Source: Pseudomonadota bacterium (GTDB taxonomy: Bacteria; Myxococcota; Myxococcia; Myxococcales; Anaeromyxobacteraceae). From it: a stretch of 41,464 nucleotides of DNA. This document shows positions 6,965-14,924 of the stretch, piece after piece. Location: the NCBI GenBank assembly GCA_023428085.1, contig JAEYZK010000450.1, forward strand, positions 1 to 41,464. Direction: 5' to 3'. The position numbers were made by a program, and so were the translations under genes. Numbering within the stretch: the stretch's first letter is position 1; each line of letters begins with the position of its first letter. The notes beneath the pieces are model-generated. The model saw only the letters and a program-made list of their open reading frames with translations. It was not told the origin of the DNA and did not search any database.

Positions 6965-9037
6965 TCACCACACCCCGCACCGTGTCGCCGCAGGCCGTGC
7001 CATGCGGCTCCCGGCCTCGCAGCGGAACGCCTTCGCGAACTCCGGGAGGTTCGAGAGCGGCCCGTTCACGCGGAACCGCGCCGGGACCTCGCCGGCGCCG
7101 GCCTCGACCACCGAGACGGTGCAGAGCGACTGGGCGTACGCGAGGAAGAACTGCTGGTCGGGTCCGAACCCGAGGTGCTTCGAGGTCTCCTGGCCGGCCA
7201 CGCGGGCGGCCTCCATCGCCTCGTAGGCGGCGCGCACGGCCGCGAGATCGGCGAGGTTCGACGCCCGGACGTCGCCGTCCGGGGGCGGGCCCCCGGTCTC
7301 GGCCCGGAAGGCCGCGTACTGCTCGTCCACGCACGCCGCGCCCTCGTCGTAGCGCCGGGCGGCCTCCGCGCTCCACCAGGCGGCGACCTCTCCCTCCGGC
7401 CCGTGCCGGCGCCCCTCGCCGTCGATCGCGCCCACGAGCGCGCGGCCGACATCGACTCCGAGTGAACCATAGGTGACGGGATCGGGCGCGTCGCGGATCC
7501 AGCCCGGCGGCTGGAGCGCCCCCGCGGGGACGTGCAGCGCGTTCCGGTCGGCGGCGTAGCCCGGCGCGGGCGCGAGCGGGCTGACGAGCCACTCCGCCCG
7601 GTCCACCGGCCGCTCGGCGCGGGCCACCTCGCGCGCCACCGCGAACCGGCGCGCAGAGAGCACGTTCCGCAGCCAGCTCGTCCGGGTCACCCGGAGCTTC
7701 TCGTGGTCCTGCCCGGCGGCGTCCGGATAGCCGACGAGCCGCTCGACCCGCTCCAGCTTCCGCGCCGCGCGCTCGCGCGTCGCGCGATCCGCCCAGGGCG
7801 CCCCGTCGAGCGCCGCGCCGAGCCCGCCGCTCACCGCGGCGGCGATCCGCTCGGCGCGCTCGCGCCCGCCCGGCCCCAGGTGCCGGCGCCCGAAGGACCT
7901 CCCGAGCACGACGCCGAAGGTGCGCCCGGTGACGTCCACGCAGTGCTTCCACCGCGCCCGCGGCTCCGCCGGGCTCGGCGCGAGGAGCCCCAGGAACCGG
8001 AGCCGCTCCTCCACCATCGGCGCGGGCAGCGCCCGCTCGTCGGCGAGGGTCTCCGCGAGCCGCCAGCGCAGGTACGCCTTCCAGCGATCGAGCGGCGCCT
8101 CGAGGAAGACGCGCCCGAGCCCGGCCGCGAAGCCGGGCTCGGGGACGAGGATCCGGGCTCGCCCGCCGCCGCCCAGCGTCCGCAGGAGCCGCTCCCAAGG
8201 GAACCCGGGCGCCAGCGTCTGGAGCCCGGCGCGCTCGACCCGGACCGGCGCCTCCCCGCGCGGCCGTCGGGCCGCCGCCAGCGCGTGCTCGAGCGCCACG
8301 GCGCCGGCCGCGAGGGCGTCGATCTCGGCGGGAGGGACGCCGGCCAGGGCGAGCTCCTTCTTCACGTGGCCCGCGTACCGCTCGCGCAGCGCGGCGCCGT
8401 CCGGGCCGTCGGCGAGGTAGAGCGCGGGACGGGGGAGCCCGAGGCCGTCCGCCTCCAGCGCCAGGACGGCCCGGCGCGGGTCCTCGGGATCGACCAACGC
8501 ACGCACGGTGTAGGGCACGGCCACGCCCATGGCGGCGAGCCGCGCGAGCTCGTCGGCCAGGCCGCCGCGATCGCCGATCGCGTCGAGCCGCGCCCACTCC
8601 GCCTGCAGCTCGGCGCGGCCGCGCGCGTCCACGTCCGCCTCCTCCATGCACGCGGCGTAGAAGTCTCCCGCCTTGCGCCCGTACCGGTCCTGGGGATCGA
8701 CCTTGCCCGCGCGCGCGTCGTCGAGGATGCGCCGCAGGAGGCGCGCGTCCCGCTCCTCGACCTCGCTCGCGGCCCGGACGAACGAGGTCCGGTCGGCCGG
8801 GACGGCCGTCTCGGCGATCCAGCGGCCGCAGGCGTACTGGTAGAAGTCCTCGCACGGCTCCGCGGCCCGATCGACGGCCGCGAGATCGATCGGAGGGTAC
8901 GGGGCCTCGTCGCCCGGCGGGCGCCGCACCCGGGGCTGGCAGGCCGCGAGCGCGACGGCGGCGACGACGATGAACGGTCGGTGCAAGGGCTTCGATCCCC
9001 GGGGCGGCCCCGGCCGGCCGGCCGGGCGGTCGATCAT
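6965..9037 (-). CDS. M13 (neprilysin-like) peptidase-family lipoprotein, probably catalytically dead
   Basis: The 690-residue protein has the full M13 layout. It opens with a hydrophobic segment and lipobox (FIVVAAVALAAC), the family entry motif CEDFYQYACGRWI, then a long helical domain, ALQPPGW, YGSLG, and the C-terminal block RVNGPLSN/EFAKAF and terminal CGVW. The catalytic residues are missing: where active members have GHExxH after YGSLG, this reads VDVGRALVGAID, and the third zinc ligand segment (ENxAD in the family) reads SNLADL. The His usually found before the FRxxGPxSN block is also replaced. The reading frame is intact. I chose the ATG at 9037; a TTG at 8986 would give a shorter, more typical lipoprotein signal. 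It lies 20 bp after the thioesterase gene. Confidence 0.85.
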   Translation of the reverse strand: MIDRPAGRPGPPRGSKPLHRPFIVVAAVALAACQPRVRRPPGDEAPYPPIDLAAVDRAAEPCEDFYQYACGRWIAETAVPADRTSFVRAASEVEERDARLLRRILDDARAGKVDPQDRYGRKAGDFYAACMEEADVDARGRAELQAEWARLDAIGDRGGLADELARLAAMGVAVPYTVRALVDPEDPRRAVLALEADGLGLPRPALYLADGPDGAALRERYAGHVKKELALAGVPPAEIDALAAGAVALEHALAAARRPRGEAPVRVERAGLQTLAPGFPWERLLRTLGGGGRARILVPEPGFAAGLGRVFLEAPLDRWKAYLRWRLAETLADERALPAPMVEERLRFLGLLAPSPAEPRARWKHCVDVTGRTFGVVLGRSFGRRHLGPGGRERAERIAAAVSGGLGAALDGAPWADRATRERAARKLERVERLVGYPDAAGQDHEKLRVTRTSWLRNVLSARRFAVAREVARAERPVDRAEWLVSPLAPAPGYAADRNALHVPAGALQPPGWIRDAPDPVTYGSLGVDVGRALVGAIDGEGRRHGPEGEVAAWWSAEAARRYDEGAACVDEQYAAFRAETGGPPPDGDVRASNLADLAAVRAAYEAMEAARVAGQETSKHLGFGPDQQFFLAYAQSLCTVSVVEAGAGEVPARFRVNGPLSNLPEFAKAFRCEAGSRMARPAATRCGVW

Positions 9038-9057
9038 CGCCGCGGCGGGCCGCGGGC

Positions 9058-9555
9058 TCAAGGCCGAACCGCGTCCGGCGGTGTCCCGATCCGGCGGGAC
9101 GCGAGCCGCGCCTCCCGCCGGGCGAGCGCCTGCTCCGCGCGGAGCCGCTCCTCCCCGGTCTCGCAGCGCAGCGGAGGGACCCGGGTGGGCTTCCCGTCCG
9201 GGCCGACGGCGACGAAGGTCAGGAAGGCGTCGCAGCACCGCCGCCGCACCCCGCTCGCCGGCCCCTCCGACACCACCTCGACCTCGATCTCCAGCGATCT
9301 CCCGAACGTGGCGTTCACCCGCGCGACGAGGATCGCCATGTCCCCGACCCGGATCGGGGCCAGGAAGTTGAGCTGATCGACCGAGGCCGTCACCACCGGG
9401 AGCCGCGCGTGGCGCATGGCCGCCATGCTGGCCGCGAGGTCGATCCAGGCCATGACCGTGCCGCCGAAGGCCGTCCCGAACGCGTTCGCGTCCGAGGGCA
9501 TGACGATGTGCGTGGTCTCGATCCGGGACGCCGACGCCGGCTTTCCGTCGCTCAT
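9058..9555 (-). CDS. Acyl-CoA thioesterase, hot-dog fold (YciA-like)
   Basis: The 165-residue protein matches the hexameric YciA/BFIT acyl-CoA hydrolase group, which releases free CoA from acyl-CoAs in the cytoplasm. The signature THIVMPSDANAFGTAFGGTV carries the conserved Asn-X-X-Gly helix start with Gly-Gly, where a catalytic Asp/Asn normally resides. It is followed by ITASVDQLNFLAPIRVGD-like strands (here VTASVDQLNFLAPIRVGDM). The C-terminal ~35 residues are a charged Arg/Glu-rich helix. The gene is divergent from thyX (74 bp apart) and upstream of the M13-like gene, with which it may be co-transcribed. The preferred chain length cannot be told from sequence. Confidence 0.88.
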   Translation of the reverse strand: MSDGKPASASRIETTHIVMPSDANAFGTAFGGTVMAWIDLAASMAAMRHARLPVVTASVDQLNFLAPIRVGDMAILVARVNATFGRSLEIEVEVVSEGPASGVRRRCCDAFLTFVAVGPDGKPTRVPPLRCETGEERLRAEQALARREARLASRRIGTPPDAVRP

Positions 9556-9613
9556 GGGTACGGCTTAACACGGGGCCGGCGGCTGTCCGTGGCCGCGTGT
9601 GGGGTACGGGCGC

Positions 9614-9629
9614 TATAGTCCGCGGCCTC
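9614..9629 (+). promoter_or_regulatory. Putative -10 box (TATAGT) close to the thyX start
   Basis: TATAGT at 9614-9619 is separated from the ATG at 9630 by ten bases, implying a leader of only about 3-4 nt. No Shine-Dalgarno and no convincing -35 are visible. Confidence 0.45.
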
Positions 9630-10445
9630 ATGGCACTCGAGGTCCACCTCATCGATTTCGCGCGGGACCCGCTGCAGAAGCTCTACGGCGCCTACCGCAC
9701 CTGCTACACCCCCAAGACGCCGGGCGAGGTCTGGGAGGAGATCCGCGACGGCCGGATCGCGCCCGAGACCATCCGCACCTTCGTGAACGAGCGGCTCAAG
9801 ACCGGCCACGCCTCGCCGCTCGAGCAGGTCGTGTTCTGGTTCGGCATCTCCGGCGTGTCGCGCGCCCTCTCGCACCAGTTCGTGCGCCACCGCATCGGCA
9901 TCTCGTTCGAGCAGCAGTCGCAGCGCTACGTCCGCTACAAGGAGGAGCGCCTCGACTACGTGATGCCGAAGACCTGGGACAAGGCGGGCCTCGGCGACGC
10001 GTACGACCGGCTCATGCGCGAGATCACCCGGGTCTACGAGGAGGCGCTCGCGAAGGGCATCCCCGCCGAGGACGCGCGGTTCGTCCTCCCCAACGCGACG
10101 CCCACGAACTTCCAGGTGATGGTGAACTTCACCGAGCTGCTGCACATCGCCGACCTCCGGCTGTGCTGGCGCGCCCAGTGGGAGATCCGCCACATGGTCG
10201 CGCTGATGCGGCGCGAGGTCATGCGGGCGGCGCCGGAGCTGGGGACGCACCTCCAGCCCAAGTGCGGCGACAAGCGGATGGGCTACTGCGACGAGCCGCG
10301 GAAGGAGTGGGAGAAGTGCCCGCTCGGCAAGGTGCGCCCGCACAAGGAGCAGATCCTCGAGGTCTTCCAGCAGTACCGCTCGGGAAACCTGGTGCCGCTC
10401 GGGGAGGAGCACCTCCGGTCCGTGGAGGACGCCGAGGGGGAGTGA
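9630..10445 (+). CDS. thyX: Flavin-dependent thymidylate synthase ThyX
   Basis: The 271-residue protein converts dUMP to dTMP using methylenetetrahydrofolate, FAD and NADPH. It has the ThyX core: HASPLEQVVFWFGISGVSRA, the RHR motif at residues 86-88, SQRYV, and LLHIADLRLCWRAQWEIRHM. The signature is slightly unusual: RHR is followed by eight residues before the conserved Ser (RHRIGISFEQQS), whereas the textbook motif is RHR-X7-S. A cysteine-containing C-terminal segment (PKCGDKRMGYC and EKCPLG) resembles that of longer ThyX proteins. I chose the ATG at 9630 because the protein start MALEVHLID begins the fold and the frame upstream is short and unsupported. No thyA was seen in the window. Confidence 0.95.
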   Translation: MALEVHLIDFARDPLQKLYGAYRTCYTPKTPGEVWEEIRDGRIAPETIRTFVNERLKTGHASPLEQVVFWFGISGVSRALSHQFVRHRIGISFEQQSQRYVRYKEERLDYVMPKTWDKAGLGDAYDRLMREITRVYEEALAKGIPAEDARFVLPNATPTNFQVMVNFTELLHIADLRLCWRAQWEIRHMVALMRREVMRAAPELGTHLQPKCGDKRMGYCDEPRKEWEKCPLGKVRPHKEQILEVFQQYRSGNLVPLGEEHLRSVEDAEGE

Positions 10446-10487
10446 CCCTCGAAGGTGGAGGGCTGGCCGGACGGACTCCTGGAGAGA

Positions 10488-10521
10488 CCGGGTGCGGGAC
10501 CGCTCCCGGTCCCGCACCCGG
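10488..10521. terminator. Long perfect hairpin between thyX and the SppA-like gene
   Basis: A 15-bp perfect inverted repeat (10488-10502 and 10507-10521) encloses a 4-nt CTCC loop. No T-run follows (CTCTTCGCTCC), so it may stop transcription poorly on its own, or protect an mRNA end. Confidence 0.6.
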
Positions 10522-10549
10522 CTCTTCGCTCCACGGATCCGAGTCCCCC

Positions 10550-13021
10550 ATGCGCCCACGCCTCCCCCTCGCACTGCTCGCCCTCACGCTCGCCTTCCCC
10601 GCGCAGGCCCAGCTCGCCGCCGACGACCGCGAGCGCGGGCTCCCCGCCGGCCTGACGCTGCCCGTGCTCGGCGCGGCGGCCGCGGAGGAGCCGATCGCGC
10701 TCGACGTGAACCCCGCGGGCGTCGGCTTCGTCGGCGGGTTCGCCCTGCAGTACTTCCACGAGGGCGTGCCCGGGCGGCGGACCCTCGGCGACGGCGTGTA
10801 CCTCGCCGATCGTCTCGGTCCGGTCGCGGTCGGGTTCGGGCACGAGTGGCTCCGCCCCGGCGCGGCGCCGCGCGCGAAGTACCAGCGAACCCGCCTCGCG
10901 CTCGCCCTCACCGACGGCCGCTCCGCCTCGCTCGGCCTCGGGTGGACGTGGATCCGCTCGGGAGACGACGCGCTCGAGGAGGCCGGGAGCTGGGAGCTCG
11001 GCGTCACCTCGCGCCCAGCGCGCTCCCTCTCGTTCGCGGCCGCGGCCCTGGGCAGCGACGCCCGCCTGGGGGGCGCCCGCCTCCCGGTGCGGTTCGACCT
11101 CGGCGTCGCGGCGCGCGGCTGGGAGGACCGGCTCACGCTCTCGGCCGACCTCCTCGCCGACGATGGCGGCGGCCGCGCCTTCCGTCCGACGTCGGCGCGG
11201 TTCGGCGCCGGCGTCGAGCTCGGGGCGGGCCTCGCGGCCGCGCTCCACGTGGAGGTGCCGGTCCGGGACGTGGCGGGGCGCGACCGGGATCCCAGCGGAC
11301 TCCTCACGGTGACCTGGAACGCGCCGCACGCCGGGGTCACCGCGGGCGCGCTGCGGTTCGGCGCGCGCGCCGGCTGGATCGCCGGCGTCCGGCTCTCGGA
11401 GGAGCGGTACCTCTCGGGCGGCGCCGGGCGCGGGCTCGCCGCCCTCGACCTGCCGCGCGATCTCACGCCCGAGCGGCTCCTCTTCTTCACCATCGGAGAG
11501 CGCGACCCCTACGGCCGGCTCGTGGAGCGGCTCGTCGCGGCGCGCGACGACCCCGCGGTCGGCGCGCTCCTCCTCCGGATCGACCGGGCGCCGTTCGGCT
11601 CCGGCCGCGTCGAGGAGCTCCGCGCCCTCGTCGCCGCGGTGCGCGCCAGAAAGCCCGTCCTCGCGTACCTCACGGGCGGGGGGACGCGGGAGTACTGGCT
11701 CGCGAGCGCCGCCAGCGCGGTCGCCGCCCCGCCGGGCGCGCCGCTCCTCGTGAACGGGTTCTCGAGCGCGCAGCTCTACTACCGCGACCTGCTCGCGCGC
11801 CTCGGCGTCTCGGTCCAGGTGGTCCGCGCCGGCGCGTACAAGACCGCCACCGAGCCGCTCGTCCGCAGCGGCCCCTCGCCCGAGGCGGCGCAGGTGCGCG
11901 ACGCGATCCTCGACGACGTGTACGGCCGGTTCGTCGCCGACGTCTCCGCCGCGCGCCGGCTCGAGCCGCAGCGGGTCCGCGCGCTCGTGGACCAGGGGAT
12001 CTTCACGAGCGACGAGGCCCGCGCCGCCGGCCTCCTCGACGCCACGCCCTGGCCGGACGAGGTCGCGCGGTGGGCCCGCGAGGTGTCGGGCCGCGCGCTC
12101 CACGACGCCGGCCGGTACCGGCCCACGCCGCTCCGGTCCGCCCAGCGCTGGGGCAGGCCCCCCGTGGTCGAGATCATCCGGCTGTCGGGGGTCATCACGC
12201 GCGGGGCGCAGCCGGGCGCGCCCGGACGCGGCGCCGACGCCGTCGCGGCGGCGATCCGCCGGGCGGTCGAGGACCCGGAGGTCCGCGCCCTCGTGCTCCG
12301 CGTGGACTCGCCGGGCGGCGACGCGTTCGCCTCGGACCTCCTCTGGCGCGAGGTGATGCTCGCCCGGCGCAAGGGGAAGCCGGTGGTGGCCTCCATGGGC
12401 GACGTGGCCGCGAGCGGCGGGTACCTCGTCGCCGCGGCGGCCGACGTGATCCTCGCCGAGCCGTCCACGCTCACCGGGTCGATCGGCGTCTTCGGCGCGA
12501 AGCCCGACCTCGCCGGGCTCCTCGCCAGGCTCCCGGTCCAGCGGTCCGGCGCCGGGCGCGGCGAGAAGGCCGAGGCGCTGTCCGTGCTGCGCCCCTGGTC
12601 CGAGGCGGAGCGCGGGGCGGTGCAGCGGCAGGTGGACGCCTTCTACGCGACGTTCCTCGAGCGCGTGGCCGCGGGCCGCACGCTGCCGCCCGCGGAGGTG
12701 GAGGCGGTGGCGTCCGGCCGCGTGTGGACGGGCCGGCAGGCGCTGGAGCGGCGGCTCGTCGATCGGCTGGGCACGCTCGCCGACGCGATCGAGCTGGCGT
12801 GTGAGCGGGCCGGGCTCGCGCCCGGGGACGCCCTGCCGCGGAGAGCGGACGCCGCGCGCACGCTGTCGCTCGACCTCCCTTCTCCCACCCGCGCCGACCC
12901 GGGGGCGGCGCTCGACCGCCTCGTGCGCGACACGCCGGAGCTCGAGGCGCTCCTGCTGCTCTCGGAGGGGAGCCTGGGTCCCCTCCTCGCCCTCCCCGAG
13001 GAGTGGCTCGGGACGCCGTGA
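10550..13021 (+). CDS. sppA: SppA/S49-family protease fused to an N-terminal probable beta-barrel domain
   Basis: The 823-residue protein begins with a cleavable signal (LPLALLALTLAFPAQAQ). Residues ~25-290 are not protease: they are amphipathic strands with many Gly/aromatic alternations (LDVNPAGVGFVGGFALQYFH, RLALALTDGRSASLGLGWTW) and resemble an outer-membrane barrel. Two tandem S49 domains follow. The predicted Lys general base is in AGAYKTATEPL (Lys431) and the Ser nucleophile in DVAASGGYLVAAAAD (Ser622). This 191-residue separation is close to that of E. coli SppA, which works as a Ser/Lys dyad across two repeats. E. coli SppA is membrane-anchored and clears signal peptides; here the export signal and barrel suggest an outer-membrane or periplasmic site. 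The fusion is in one uninterrupted frame. Confidence 0.85.
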   Translation: MRPRLPLALLALTLAFPAQAQLAADDRERGLPAGLTLPVLGAAAAEEPIALDVNPAGVGFVGGFALQYFHEGVPGRRTLGDGVYLADRLGPVAVGFGHEWLRPGAAPRAKYQRTRLALALTDGRSASLGLGWTWIRSGDDALEEAGSWELGVTSRPARSLSFAAAALGSDARLGGARLPVRFDLGVAARGWEDRLTLSADLLADDGGGRAFRPTSARFGAGVELGAGLAAALHVEVPVRDVAGRDRDPSGLLTVTWNAPHAGVTAGALRFGARAGWIAGVRLSEERYLSGGAGRGLAALDLPRDLTPERLLFFTIGERDPYGRLVERLVAARDDPAVGALLLRIDRAPFGSGRVEELRALVAAVRARKPVLAYLTGGGTREYWLASAASAVAAPPGAPLLVNGFSSAQLYYRDLLARLGVSVQVVRAGAYKTATEPLVRSGPSPEAAQVRDAILDDVYGRFVADVSAARRLEPQRVRALVDQGIFTSDEARAAGLLDATPWPDEVARWAREVSGRALHDAGRYRPTPLRSAQRWGRPPVVEIIRLSGVITRGAQPGAPGRGADAVAAAIRRAVEDPEVRALVLRVDSPGGDAFASDLLWREVMLARRKGKPVVASMGDVAASGGYLVAAAADVILAEPSTLTGSIGVFGAKPDLAGLLARLPVQRSGAGRGEKAEALSVLRPWSEAERGAVQRQVDAFYATFLERVAAGRTLPPAEVEAVASGRVWTGRQALERRLVDRLGTLADAIELACERAGLAPGDALPRRADAARTLSLDLPSPTRADPGAALDRLVRDTPELEALLLLSEGSLGPLLALPEEWLGTP

Positions 13022-13354
13022 CGCTCAGGCTCCTCGAGGAGCCACCGCCACCCACCCCGCCGGGGATCACAAGGACTTTCGCTTCCCCGGCTTTTTTGCT
13101 AAGGATCGGGTTGTCTCTCGCCCTGTTCGGCCGTACGTTGGGACGGGCGAGGGGATCGACCTCGGGTCGATCGGCTCCTGGCAACGCTGGATTCGAGACG
13201 CTGCGCGGGTTGCGCGCAGCGCGCCAGATGCCGGACCGCAGGCCGGGCGCAGCGCGGACTTCAGCCCAACCCACCGCGAGCGGCGCCGTTCCAGACGCAG
13301 TGATGTGACCGCAGGGGGACGAATGAACGTCCCGCGGTCGGAGCAGACGACAGC
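13022..13354 (+). other. 333-bp intergenic region: terminator of the SppA-like gene and structured rho leader
   Basis: The left end holds an intrinsic terminator (13059-13097). The rest is probably the rho 5' leader. It contains an 8-bp stem with a 3-nt loop at 13154-13172 (GATCGACC/GGTCGATC) and an 8-bp stem with a 5-nt loop at 13200-13220 (GCTGCGCG/CGCGCAGC). It ends in a possible 11-residue leader ORF that overlaps the rho start. Rho leaders are autoregulated by Rho in E. coli; whether that holds here is inference. TTGCTAAGGAT at 13096-13106 could be a promoter element but has no clear -35. Confidence 0.6.
13059..13097 (+). terminator. Intrinsic terminator after the SppA-like gene
   Basis: Arms GCCGGGGA (13059-13066) and TCCCCGGC (13084-13091) pair perfectly, and six Ts follow (13092-13097). 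The loop is long (17 nt), which lowers confidence slightly. Confidence 0.65.
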
Positions 13355-13358
13355 ATGA
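13323..13358 (+). CDS. Possible rho leader peptide (11 aa) overlapping the rho start codon
   Basis: An ATG at 13323 preceded by AGGGGG (13313-13318) opens a frame encoding MNVPRSEQTTA and ends at TGA 13356-13358. That stop overlaps the rho ATG as ATGA. The upstream Shine-Dalgarno is clearly better than the one directly before rho (GGAG, 11 nt away). The arrangement suggests translational coupling, but an alternative is that the ORF is fortuitous. The peptide has no recognisable features. Confidence 0.4.
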   Translation: MNVPRSEQTTA

Positions 13359-14764
13359 ACGAGCACGAAGAGACCCCGGTCCCCGGTGACGGCGGGGCCC
13401 CGCAGACCTCACAGGCGGCGGTGGCGGTCGCCGAGCCCGCAGACTCCCTCCCAGGCGGAAACGGCGGATCCGGCCAGCCCGGACAGCCGGGCTTGCCCGG
13501 GCAGGGGCGCCGCCGGCGCCGTCGCCGCGGTCGCCGCGGCCGCGGCAACCCGGCCCAGGGCGGCGGGCCGAGCGGCCTCGCGCCGAACGGCCAGAACGGC
13601 CCTGCACCCCAGGTGAATGGCGGCGCCCCCGCGCCGCAGGCGGCGCCCGGCGCGGCGCCGCAGCCCGAGGTGACCGAGGACGTCGAGGGCGTCCTGCAGT
13701 TCGAGGGCAAGGGGAACGGCTACCTCCGCGATCCGAAGCGGAGCTACCTCCCGCAGCCCTTCGACGTGGAGGTCCCGCGCTGGATGGTCGAGCGCAACCA
13801 CCTCCAGCCCGGCATGCTGGTGAAGGGCCTCGCCGCGGTCCGCAACATGAAGCGCGTGCTCACGCGCATCGACACGCTCGAGGGCGCCGATCCCATCGCC
13901 GTGGCGCGCCGGACCCACTTCCACAACCTCACCGCGACGGATCCCACCGAGCGGCTGGTGATGGAGTCCCGGTCCGACGAGATGATCGGCCGCGTCCTCG
14001 ACCTCATCTCGCCCATCGGCCTCGGCGCCCGCGGCCTCATCACCTCGCCGCCGAAGGCGGGCAAGACGATCATGCTCCAGCGGATCGCCCAGGCGATCAC
14101 CGCCAACCGGCCGGACGTGCACCTCACGGTCCTCCTCGTGGACGAGCGCCCCGAGGAGGTCACCGACATGAAGCGGAACATCAAGGGCGAGGTGATCGGC
14201 TCGTCCAACGATCGCCCCACGGAGGAGCACATCCACGTGGCGGAGATGGTCCTCGAGCGGGCGAAGCGGCTCGTCGAGGGCGGCAAGGACGTGGTGATCC
14301 TGCTCGACTCGATCACCCGCCTCTCGCGCGCCTACAACAAGGAGGTCGAGTCCTCCGGGCGCACGCTCACCGGCGGCGTGGACAGCCGCGCGCTCGAGCG
14401 GCCCAAGCGGCTGTTCGGCTCGGCCCGCAAAGCCGAGGAGGGCGGCTCGCTCACCATCCTCGCGACGGCGCTCATCGACACCGGCTCGCGCATGGACGAG
14501 GTGATCTTCGAGGAGTTCAAGGGCACCGGCAACATGGAGGTGGTGCTCTCGCGCCAGCTGGCCGAGCGCCGGATCTTCCCCGCGATCGACATCGGGGCCA
14601 CCGGCACCCGCAAGGAGGAGAAGCTCTTCTCGACGAAGGAGATCGAGAAGGTCCGCCGGCTGCGCGGGGCGCTCGCGTCGCTCAAGCCCGTCGAGGCCAT
14701 GGAGCGGCTCCTCAAGAAGCTCTCCGAGTTCGACTCGAACGACGAGTTCCTCCAGAGCTTCTAG
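13355..14764 (+). CDS. rho: Transcription termination factor Rho with a disordered Arg/Gly/Pro-rich N-terminus
   Basis: The 469-residue protein is the hexameric RNA helicase that ends transcription at Rho-dependent sites. After an acidic/Gly/Pro-rich start comes a basic patch (RRRRRRRGRRGRGN, residues ~52-65) and a Pro/Ala/Gln linker to ~105. The RNA-binding cold-shock-like domain starts near GVLQFEGKGNGYLRDP. The ATPase core has the P-loop SPPKAGKT (~residue 231), the LLVDERPEEV segment and the Walker B region VVILLDSITRLSRAYN; the tail ends DSNDEFLQSF. The usual N-terminal Rho_N helical bundle is not recognisable; the disordered segment takes its place. The gene is preceded by a structured leader and a possible leader peptide. 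Confidence 0.96.
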   Translation: MNEHEETPVPGDGGAPQTSQAAVAVAEPADSLPGGNGGSGQPGQPGLPGQGRRRRRRRGRRGRGNPAQGGGPSGLAPNGQNGPAPQVNGGAPAPQAAPGAAPQPEVTEDVEGVLQFEGKGNGYLRDPKRSYLPQPFDVEVPRWMVERNHLQPGMLVKGLAAVRNMKRVLTRIDTLEGADPIAVARRTHFHNLTATDPTERLVMESRSDEMIGRVLDLISPIGLGARGLITSPPKAGKTIMLQRIAQAITANRPDVHLTVLLVDERPEEVTDMKRNIKGEVIGSSNDRPTEEHIHVAEMVLERAKRLVEGGKDVVILLDSITRLSRAYNKEVESSGRTLTGGVDSRALERPKRLFGSARKAEEGGSLTILATALIDTGSRMDEVIFEEFKGTGNMEVVLSRQLAERRIFPAIDIGATGTRKEEKLFSTKEIEKVRRLRGALASLKPVEAMERLLKKLSEFDSNDEFLQSF

Positions 14765-14924
14765 GCCCGTGCCCGAGCCCGAGCGTCGGTCGGAACCATC
14801 GCACCCCCGTGCGTGGGCCGCGACCCGCGTGCGGGGAGGTGCGGAGTCCGCTTACGCCCCCTAGGTCTAGGGTCCAATGGACCGTCGAGTTGCGCCGACC
14901 GAGAGCGCCTGTTCTACTTCTCCC

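Noticed and set aside
6965..9037. M13-like gene as a frameshifted pseudogene
   Set aside because: The frame is continuous from lipobox to the terminal CGVW and the conserved structural motifs are in one frame; the lost residues are substitutions.
9599..10549. N-terminal extension of the SppA-like frame through thyX
   Set aside because: It lies out of frame over the real thyX gene; the true start is the ATG at 10550, which begins a clean signal peptide.
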